29,259 bases of DNA from Zancudomyces culisetae (Eukaryota; Kickxellomycota; Harpellomycetes; Harpellales; Legeriomycetaceae). A program made the translations under genes and the position numbers. The first letter of the stretch is position 1. Every line of letters begins with the position of its first letter. Below, in pieces: positions 21,243 to 29,259 of the stretch. Below the pieces are notes generated by a model. It searched no databases. It saw nothing but the letters and a program-made list of their open reading frames with translations, and was not told the DNA's origin. The stretch lies in contig LSSK01000386.1 of the NCBI GenBank assembly GCA_001969505.1, positions 1 through 29,259 on the forward strand, given 5' to 3'.

Positions 21243-21454
21243 GTATTTGATTTTGCTTTATATTGATATTAACACACGCACTAGTATCCTTAAATATAAG
21301 ATTATGTTACTACAGTGACAAGCTATAATTCGGACTAGGAATACTTATATAACACCAAGTAAAAATACTCAAGTGTTCAAGGCACGAAAAATTGACATTG
21401 TTAAACACATATTAAGTTAAATCATTTGGCACCAGCAACTCTAAAAGAAAAAAA

Positions 21455-22136
21455 ATGTTAAGTAAGGCATAGTATATTTGGTGGAATTAAAAACTTTAAA
21501 GCTGAAAATCCAAACTAAATAATTTTTGTTTTAGATCTAAATGAATACAGCGATGAATCTCAAAAGTATGACAATGAAGACGAAATGTTTATGGATGAGG
21601 AGCAGGAACAAGACGAAACAAGTGCCTCTGGGGAAAATTCGCAGAAAAGTAATAGTTTAGGATAAAACGACTGTTGTTAATAGTATAACCACATAGTTGG
21701 AATTTTATTGATTTCAATTTTTTAAAAATGTACGCGTAAATAGAGCGAAGAAAGAGTGGTCTATTAACAACTGAAGAGAAAAAGGCCAACCACATTGCTT
21801 CTGAGCAACGGCGAAGGCAAAACATTAGGGTAGGGTACGAAAAGTTGATTGCCATGGTTCCAACCCTGTCTGAAAATCAAAGGAGTGAAGGTGAAATACT
21901 GTCAAAGTGTAAGCCATTTTGTTGTCTCTCTTTTTTTTTGTGTATGTGTACACAAGAATACCGATAAGATATTGTATCCATAGATGGGTAAATATGTGAA
22001 AAAGGTGCGAATATGATTTTAAATAAATATTTAATTACATGAACTTTTTGAACCCCATACAGCGATAGAATATATAAAAAGCCTGATATATGAGAGAGAC
22101 GAGTTGTTAGATAGGATTGATAGGCACAACAGTTGA
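21455..22136 (+). CDS. INO4-like basic helix-loop-helix factor
   Basis: Four exons, 21455-21461, 21535-21648, 21744-21908 and 22063-22136, give 119 residues. An acidic N-terminus (about 3-40) is followed by a basic region KKANHIASEQRRRQNIR (53-69) with the His57-Glu61-Arg65 triad that reads CANNTG E-boxes. Helix 1 is GYEKLIAMVP, the loop is TLSENQRSEG, and helix 2 is ILSKSIEYIKSL ending near 103. The short form, basic region and SEGEILSKSIEYI match Ino4-type bHLH proteins, which pair with Ino2 on phospholipid genes in yeast; other roles in filamentous fungi are possible. The first coding exon is only ATGTTAA, chosen because it has a GTAAGG donor and completes the frame of exon 2; an internal Met20 is the fallback. 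Intron 3 splits helix 2 at Ser96. An AATAAA lies at 22262-22267. Confidence 0.9.
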
Positions 22137-25100
22137 AGATAAAAAGCATATCAGTTGATCAACTATCAGAGAGAAAAGGATGTTCTTCCATTTTTGTTTT
22201 TTAGCGTTGCTGTTCGTCCTTGGTGTATAGATTTAATGGCATTTGTAAATTATTGATAGTAAATAAACATTGTGAAATAAAAAAAGGAAAAATGGTGAGC
22301 TTGGCTTTAGTACTGAGTATTTACCACCCCTTTCTTCCCCTACTTGAATTAACTTTTTATACTCTTTTTGCGGTTTATCTAAACTGAAATACGTTTTCAA
22401 ATGTAATTTGGTTAATATCTCAAGAAATTATGAACTTGAGGGTATTGATCAAGTTTTGAAAATTCAACTAACTTATGTTGTTTTGTATCCAATATCCCCC
22501 CAAAAAACAGAGAGCTATATAAACAAAGATAAAAATGCCTCAAAAGTCATAGTGCATACATATTTTAGTACCTCCATTTAAAATTATACAAATAAATTAT
22601 ATACTAAAAGTGAACAGGTGGAATTATTATATTCATAATGCATAGAGTAAGCTATAAAAATTTCTTTGTTTTTGTGGGACATGATACTTCGCCTAGTTGC
22701 TAAATTTAACGAAGAAAGTATTATTTTGTATGTTATAGTGTAATATGACCCTAACTGACATACACCTGGTAGGAATGTCTTGAAGAAACTGCATTTGTTA
22801 ATTAAGCATATCCAAAACCAAATGTGGTATCCAATTGCATGATCAAACAGGTTCAACATAAATACTTGAGTGTATTAGAATATTGTTCACACTTTCACTC
22901 CCTTGCTTTTCATATTTTATTTGCTTTTTAATTATTTCAGTCCAAAATTAGTGGAAGGGGAATTTAAAGTTTGTTGAAAAACACCATAGATGGCTAATAT
23001 GCACTAATCTTATACTACATTTTTCCTATGGTTGTTATATCGAATATAGCAATAAGCAAAATATCACATTAACCAGTGTTATATGCAGATACCAGAGCCC
23101 TAATGAAAATCAGACCACGAGGACAATGGAAAGAGAAAACTGTTGGCTTTCTCTGTTACACCAACACATAATGTCTTGTCTATAATAGTATGCCCCTTTA
23201 CCAAAACTATGGTCATATTATTACTGTTGCTGTTATTGCTATTGCTATTGCTATTACTATTGCTATTGCTATTTTGGCAACTATTCTGTATATCTTTATC
23301 TTCAGTTATAGACCTTTTTTTACAATCTTCCTTTAATCTATGTTACTTTCCTCTTCCTCTTTCTCTTTTAGCAGATTTTATGTATCAATTATCTAATCAT
23401 CACTGATTATAGCCATTATATGATGCTGATGTTAAGAACGTCATTATTACCATTTAATGATAAAGTATGTCATAATTATTTAAAACCTTCTATGGAATTT
23501 CCTCAAATTTGAAACGCTGTAGAGCAAGAAAAGAAAAGAAAAAAAAAAGACAAAACAAAACAAAACAAATATATATCTACATCTAAGACGCTATTGTAGG
23601 AGTTCTGTTTTAAATAACACACCCAAGCTTAGAACATTCAGAAATATGCAAAGCAGAAAACTTTTTAATCACAGCAATTATAACTTAAACAAAGCAATTT
23701 AAACGACCCAAAAGCGCTGATACAGTAGAGAAAGTAGATTCTCTGTGAATACTTATGATCTTTGAAAATGGTAAAGGTCACAAGTATATGTATCATGTGG
23801 TATTAGAATAGCGTCGAGTGTACAGACATGACCGAGTAAAGTCTGCAATGCAGAGATTACTGATATTTGCGTGGATTTGGATATAGGTATAAATGCTATG
23901 ATACATCAAATAAGCAGGTCACATTTACGAGTGACACTAATGGTGGTGTCATAATTCAATAACCAAGGCGCGGCTCACATTGTAATAACATTTGTGAAGT
24001 GGTCAAGTTGATACTGCAAACTTAGATAGTTGCTTGAATTGCGATACTTTAACAAAAAACACAACTATCAATACGCTACCAGAGGAAAAAAAAAAGAGAA
24101 CTATATTTCAATACGCTCCCGAGGCCGGCTTCGCGCATTTGATCAGAGGAAATATCAACTAAAGTTTCTACTTAACATAAAGTCACCTCTTTGTATTAAA
24201 AAATCACGACATAGACATACAAGCACACTAGTAATGCGGAGACATAACAAGAAAATGCTATCTGAAACCAGATGGGCTATGAAAACCTCAGATAGGAGCT
24301 ATTAATAGGACCGAAAGCTTTGACATAAACAGTTGGTTATAGATGACAATGTTATTTGTTAGTGCTTTTGTTGCTGGGATGAGGAAACTTGTGTTATTGA
24401 TGACAAATGAAGGTAGTTATATAATATTATCGTTTTATTAAAAAAAAGCCTGATATAGGGAGAAAGTTATGAATACTTTCTTATCGATAAATTATTATGT
24501 AACAATAATAGTTTGTTTTTTTTTGTACATGAAGCCAATCTTTGGATGTTGATGTTCAAGATAAACCTGGTGTTTTTTTTTCTTGTCGATTAAATGAAAA
24601 TTTCGTTGAACTAATTATAATAAGAACATCAAGATAAACAGAAAAGATGAAACAAAATGAAATGCACATGATTCCTAAGCAAAAAAAAATTAAGAATTAA
24701 AATAATTGGTGTTACAATTTTGAAAAAGTTGGGACAAGGCTTTTATTAAGGCTATTTCAATCAGTACGTTTTTGGACTATATTTCATTTTTCAAAAAAAA
24801 AATTACCGCAATATGGAGGGTGGAGGAGGGTGCAACAGAAAGGCAAATTCCGGGAAATGAGAATTTGATGCACAAGCTCGTTTGAGTGTCATGATGAATG
24901 GTAAAGCATTTAGTGATACTGGAAAAACAATTGAAAAGTATTTGTTTCAGCTTTGTGAAGAGAAAGCAAAAAATTGTAACGTTTTGGATAAATTACCAAA
25001 GTGAGTCACTAACAGCGAATAGTTTATTAGTGATTTTGGCAATTGTTGATAGACCGCACAAGTCCATCATCATTAAAATAATATAAATTCGACGGATAGG

Positions 25101-25801
25101 GGGAGAGGAGCAAGATATTGACCATGTTTTATTTCTGAATTTTTTTTTAGTTTAAATGAACGAGCAGCTAATAGATGGTTTTTTATTTTTTTGCGACATT
25201 TTATTTGCATTAGTGGAGGTAATGGTATAAAAAATAAATTAAAAATGGAGTTAAGGGGGGGGAAGGCTTTAAACAATGAAATTGCAAAATTAACACTTGA
25301 AAGCACAATGCAAAAATACCATGCTTCAGACTATAAAGAATTTTTGATTTTTTGGGCCACAAACAGCAAATAAATTAACACAATTTTTGATGGATGTTCA
25401 CTTTTTCTTTCTTGGTTTGTAATAAATTTACGTGAAAATTTACCAGTGAAATACATGTGTGTTCAAAAAAGGAAATAAGATAAAATTATGCTGAAATTTG
25501 TGTATGTTCATGTTATTGGCTGGAAAACTAATTTGGATTATTCAATTTTTCTCTCTATTTAACTAAAGGATGCCTTAATTCCAAAATTGAGTAAAAATGA
25601 GAAAAAATTTTTTTTTTGTATTTATATGTGGGTCAGAGCCAAATGCCGAGGTTTCTTTTTTCTACAAACAGAATTTTCTCAACTAAAAACAAACACAGGA
25701 ATCAAGATAAAGTAAAATAACAGATATTGAAAGCAATAAGCAACTTGAACTTTTTTAAAGTGAACACAGTAATAGTATTGAAATAATTGAAAACCTTCTG
25801 A
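22137..25801. other. Long gene-poor region before the GCN4-like gene
   Basis: About 3.6 kb with no confident gene. It holds a trinucleotide tract at 23224-23273, A/G-rich runs near 23530-23570, an eight-base G run at 25255-25262, and small ORFs: a hydrophobic 31-codon ORF at 22292-22387, a 91-codon basic ORF at 24030-24305 opening with TTG, a 62-codon ORF at 24898-25086, and one with an ATG at 25245 ending at 25373. None shows a motif. A GCN4-type TGAGTCA lies at 25004-25010. It could be a large promoter, a noncoding transcript, or decayed genes. Confidence 0.4.
23224..23273. repeat. ATT/GCT trinucleotide tract
   Basis: An interrupted (GCTATT)n-like microsatellite. In one frame it translates as a leucine run, which explains a spurious Leu-rich ORF at 23143-23406. 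Confidence 0.9.
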
Positions 25802-25825
25802 ATGCACTCAGCCAAAATGTTTTAA
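25802..25825 (+). promoter_or_regulatory. Candidate uORF 1 (MHSAKMF)
   Basis: A seven-codon ORF about 0.5 kb upstream of the GCN4-like start. It belongs to the leader only if transcription begins upstream of 25802, which is unknown. Confidence 0.3.
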
Positions 25826-25908
25826 GTAACATAAATCCGTAATTAACAACGTATATATAATATAAACCTTTTGAACCTGTTGTAATCGTAACGATTATTG
25901 TAATCAAC

Positions 25909-25974
25909 ATGTTTGGAAAATCTGTATATAAAGAAGACATGAAAATGTTCATTCGAAAACGAAATAAACCTTGA
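25909..25974 (+). promoter_or_regulatory. Candidate uORF 2 (21 codons)
   Basis: Starts MFGKSVYKED and ends in KRNKP before TGA. It is followed by two very short uORFs. The internal ATGs at 25939 and 25945 are in the same frame. Confidence 0.4.
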
Positions 25975-26022
25975 AGTAGTCAACAACTTAGTTTGGAAAC
26001 CACAAGGAAACGAGTATACAAA

Positions 26023-26034
26023 ATGTATCGGTAG
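26023..26034 (+). promoter_or_regulatory. Candidate uORF 3 (MYR)
   Basis: ATG-TAT-CGG-TAG, a three-codon ORF, the size class seen in GCN4 leaders (two to three codons in yeast). The context before the ATG is A-rich (CAAAATG). Confidence 0.5.
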
Positions 26035-26039
26035 TAAAA

Positions 26040-26054
26040 ATGAAATCAAACTAA
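26040..26054 (+). promoter_or_regulatory. Candidate uORF 4 (MKSN)
   Basis: A four-codon ORF starting six bases after uORF 3, with AAAAATG context. No other ATG occurs between here and the main start at 26298, leaving a 243-base ATG-free spacer. Confidence 0.5.
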
Positions 26055-26297
26055 CTTTTAGAACAAACACATTGTATTTTTTCCTTTTTAGTTAAAAAAA
26101 CAAAAAAATAGATCCATTAGAGAAAAAAGAGGGATTTTTTTATAAAGAGCTAATTTTAGCCAAGAACCTGTCAAACAAAGAAGAAAAGTTTAAAAAAAGA
26201 AAGTAGGATAAAGAAGATAGCATCAAGGAATTATTGAGATAAAGTTAATCATTGATAGGTGATCGTAAGGATTGATTCGAAAAAACCAAGTAATAGT

Positions 26298-27407
26298 ATG
26301 AAGATGGACAGTATTGCAAACAATAAAGCGCTGCAGCAAATGTATATGAACCTCATCCAAAGCCTCAGTGCAGAACCCAAACCAGCTGAAACACAGATTC
26401 AGTTTGATTTGCCTGCTACTGGGTTGGATTTGGGAGGAATCATTGGCACCGGTGTATGTGATAGCCCCACCAGTTATCCTGTAAAGGACGAAGTGTCACT
26501 TTCAGACATTTTGCTTTCTAGTGGTACCCCTTCGATGTTTGCCAGCCCTGCAATTGAGTCAGTTAACTCTAGAAGCATGATTGACTTGAGCAATCCAAGT
26601 ATTTTCGGGACTACTGGATTGAAAGCATCTGCAAGCGGCTCCATTGAAGCATTCGGAGGCTCCGGTATCATTGGTGCCGATTTATTACCACTAACACCTG
26701 ATATACTTGGCCATGCTTCTGATTCAGGATGTGCTGGTCTTTTTGGAACCTTTTCGAGTCCAGGCACTGATTTTCTGTCTGGCTTGAACACTCCTGATTC
26801 AGTAGCTGTAAACACTATTGGTCAACTGGACTTGGATGCAGGTCTCTTTTCATCAGCAATGCGCTCAGAACTGTCAGACAGCAACAACATCAAACCAGAA
26901 GCGGGTAGAAAGAGACTGGCTGAAGATGTTTCGGCTGCTGATGAGTACATACTTCGTTCTGACAGTCGATTCAACTCGTCGCTCCCACCGCAACTTGCCC
27001 TAAAGCGGAAGCGAGCCAGATCGACAAAGTATCTCTGCGCACTAAAGGAAATGATAGATTCAGATGCTAGCCAAAAGACATCACCTGATGCCTCCAAGCC
27101 TGGAAAAGAAGATCCTAAAGTCAGCCCAGAAAATGTCCAGACCACTCGTAACAAGAACACTGATGCAGCTCGACGATCGCGTCTGCGGAAAGCGCTTCGT
27201 CTGGATTCTCTGGAAAAACAGGTGGTTACTCTTGAGGCTGAAAACACCAAGTTGCGCGATGAACTCAAAGTTTACGAGTCTGAAAAATCTAAATTTGCTG
27301 AACGTGAAGAGTTGCTCCGAGATCATATCCGGTCAATGAACGCAATTATTTCTTCGTTGTTTGGTAAAGACTTTTCTGGCTCAAGTGCCATCTTGAACAA
27401 AAAGTGA
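26298..27407 (+). CDS. GCN4/CPC1-like bZIP transcription factor
   Basis: A single exon of 369 residues from the first in-frame ATG; the frame is open upstream to 26259 but holds only GTG. The basic region at 287-298 is NTDAARRSRLRK, matching the GCN4-type NTxAARRSRxRK signature for TGAC/GTCA half-sites. The zipper follows with Leu305, Val309, Leu312, Asn316 and Leu319. The buried Asn and heptad spacing line up with Gcn4, but the coiled coil runs on further (ESEKSKFAEREELLRD). The N-terminal 220 residues are Ser/Gly/Pro-rich with acidic-hydrophobic patches (DEVSLSDILLSS, DFLSGLNTPDS) like activation domains. A basic ALKRKRARS, perhaps a nuclear signal, lies near 235. Gcn4 orthologues switch on amino-acid biosynthesis and are translationally controlled; the leader uORFs fit this. 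Orthology is inferred from the bZIP alone. An AATAAA lies near 27608. Confidence 0.92.
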   Translation: MKMDSIANNKALQQMYMNLIQSLSAEPKPAETQIQFDLPATGLDLGGIIGTGVCDSPTSYPVKDEVSLSDILLSSGTPSMFASPAIESVNSRSMIDLSNPSIFGTTGLKASASGSIEAFGGSGIIGADLLPLTPDILGHASDSGCAGLFGTFSSPGTDFLSGLNTPDSVAVNTIGQLDLDAGLFSSAMRSELSDSNNIKPEAGRKRLAEDVSAADEYILRSDSRFNSSLPPQLALKRKRARSTKYLCALKEMIDSDASQKTSPDASKPGKEDPKVSPENVQTTRNKNTDAARRSRLRKALRLDSLEKQVVTLEAENTKLRDELKVYESEKSKFAEREELLRDHIRSMNAIISSLFGKDFSGSSAILNKK

Positions 27408-29259
27408 CTTCAATCTGTAAAAAAATACAAAGAAATCCTTCACTGGAACGAAAGTTTTTTATCTGTTATACTACCTTATTAATATGATCAACATGAAATC
27501 GCATAAAAAATACAAAAGAGAAAAAATACAAAAAAAAAATCCATCAATACCACTGACATTTTATATACTCGTAATCACTATTAGTACTTAATTCTAGTCC
27601 TTAATTTAATAAAAACCTTACTTCTAAAACCACCTCTGTTTTTGACCCATCTCGCCGTTTTCCATTTTATTTTCCGTGAAGCCCCGTCCACCCAATTGCT
27701 GATGATGGTTGCTGCAAACACAGTTTGGTGATTGGCAATTTCACACAATCATGGATAAATAAAATAAAGAGAACAATGCTTAGTTGTGTTAGGGGGAGTG
27801 GAGTGAATGGAGAGAGAGAGAGGACAGAATAAGCATAAAAAGAAAAAAAAGCCATATTCATCTGGTTTTCTGTAAAAAAAAGTATTCAAAGTTTGATATT
27901 TTCCATATTGGACTAAAGTATATTTAGCTGGATATAAAAGGAACTAAATTTATTATTATTTATAATAATGCACTTCTAGTTGTAATACATTAACATTAAC
28001 ATTAGCTAGGTATGTTGATACTTTCCAAATAACTATATGAAAGTCACGTCATCCTGAGCAGGGTTTACCTTGAACTTATTTATATATTTACCAAATGACC
28101 TTTGAGTGAAATGTGTTAAACATTATTTCACTGAACTTGGTATTGAGTTTATTCACTTTCACGTTTATTGCTTATTCTCAAAAAGAATATTATATAAAGT
28201 ATGGGTTATTTGCATTTATATCACAGGATTGAAATACAAATTGATATCCAATCCTCACTTGAAGCACCATATACTCATATTTACTCGGAGAACATACAAT
28301 TTTAAATATTACACATCCGCAAGAAATATTAATACTTTTTATCTACTACGTACTTACAACCAGTATTTTTTTGAGAGTAAATGGTAATTGCTTGAGTGGT
28401 ATACAAAGATTATGTCCACAGAAAAACAGATATTGTAACCACTTTTCTATAAAAATGTTAGAACATATACCATTATTGATTTGTTTGTGAAGCAGCGCAA
28501 CCAAAAATGCTGTAATATAAATAGACAATCAAAGATCATGTTGAACATATATTTCTTAAATTCCGGTTATTCAAGTATACTGAAGCTAAATTTGTGTTTC
28601 AAAATGTGCACATACTACACCAGGTATATGTTTGAAACATACGTTCATGAAAACAAGATATGCTCCATTACAAGAGATATATTCAAAGTGGCACAAAAGA
28701 GCTTCATTTACCCTCCCTCACAAAAATAAATGTAACTTTCGGTTTACGGCGTGGCAGCAACAAATGCTAGCACAAAAACGGAGGTTCACAAACAAGCTTT
28801 TAAATTATTTTGTGTGTGAACTCGGCAATTTATATATAGCCCACTTACAAAATAAGCAGAGTGTGTGTTAGTCAAGAAGTAAAAGTATGCTTATGAAAAG
28901 TATTTGTTCTTATTTTATATACAATCTCCCTTCTCCCGTTTTTGTTCTTGGGATTGTGTAGGTGGCGAGAGCAGATATTTTATTTTGTTTCTTACTACAG
29001 GTATTGTTAGGTATGGACAGTGTATTTTGCTATTTTTTATTTCAACTTTAAAATCAAACTAAGCTTGTAGTAGTCGCGGTCTATTCAGCTAAATTAGTTT
29101 TTTTCTGAAAATAATAATAGTCTGGAGATACAACATGTGGAGGTATCTAACTAACATAAAGCTGAAGAGTTAAATATGAGCAGTAAATAAAGTGAAAGTT
29201 TAAAATCATATGTAAGCTATATTGTGCCAGATAGTTCTGCATCGTACAGTCAGAAATAC
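27408..29259. other. Right-end region without a confident gene
   Basis: AT-rich. A purine tract (GGAGAGAGAGAGAGG) lies near 27810-27823. Overlapping ORFs at 28481-28729 and 28647-28871 on the plus strand are the most coding-like; the second has a WQQQMLAQKRRF segment. A small open segment near 28962 (VARADILFCFLLQVLL) is hydrophobic. None has a recognised motif or splice support, so no gene is called. Confidence 0.4.

Larger units (their letters stand above)
20001..21454. other. Intergenic region, J protein to bHLH
   Basis: Contains the second CTCACGTGTTTT at 20432-20443, a G-rich patch at 20595-20611 and an 8-base tandem repeat at 21206-21242. Around 20100-20230 a coding-like segment is interrupted by a possible 44-base intron (see findings). 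No gene is called. Confidence 0.45.

Noticed and set aside
23143-23406. Leucine-rich 87-codon ORF
   Set aside because: The leucine run is the translation of a GCTATT microsatellite and there is no other motif.
26474-27326. Minus-strand ORFs opposite the bZIP gene
   Set aside because: They are shadows of the bZIP coding frame and lack independent motifs.
28106-28387. 93-codon ORF near the right end
   Set aside because: It is Ile/Tyr/Phe-rich as expected from AT-rich noncoding DNA, with no motif and no splice support.

Overview
The window looks like a piece of nuclear genome from an AT-rich, intron-rich fungus. The evidence is: short introns with GTAAGT-type donors, CTAAC-type branch points and TAG/CAG acceptors; AATAAA signals after genes; and fungal regulator families (a GCN4-type bZIP, an INO4-type bHLH, a PHO80-type cyclin and a Zap1-like zinc-finger factor). 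An early-diverging lineage, for example in Zoopagomycota, is my inference from the base composition and intron style. No rRNA, recognisable tRNA, CRISPR array, intact transposon or viral gene was seen.

Layout, left to right: a C2H2 factor with eight fingers (428-1834, +); the HDEL/KDEL receptor ERD2 in four exons (3115-4106, +); a PHO80-family cyclin in two exons (5748-6531, +); an unresolved exon-like tract (about 7600-8225, +); an unrecognised acidic, basic-patch protein in four exons (8366-9437, -); a 1047-residue single-pass membrane protein with a C-terminal SH3 domain (10648-13791, -); a possible divergent pair of small genes (14388-14673, - and 14946-15427, +); the MAGE/NSE3 subunit of SMC5/6 in five exons (16488-17729, +); a tail-anchored J protein in four exons (18943-20000, +); an INO4-like bHLH in four exons (21455-22136, +); a long gene-poor stretch (22137-25800); and a GCN4-like bZIP gene (26298-27407, +) whose leader carries a run of very short upstream ORFs.

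Most multi-exon genes were assembled by hand from splice signals, reading phase and family motifs. Single-frame ORFs give only fragments of them, so exon borders are predictions. The genes do not form an operon or an obvious cluster. Loose themes are nutrient-responsive transcription (Zap1-like, PHO80-like, INO4-like, GCN4-like) and the early secretory pathway (ERD2, ER-type J protein).

The most interesting points are the uORF array in front of the GCN4-like gene, the seven-nucleotide first coding exon of the bHLH gene, the SH3 membrane protein with no visible signal peptide, the unrecognised four-exon protein at 8366-9437, and several small gene candidates hidden by introns.
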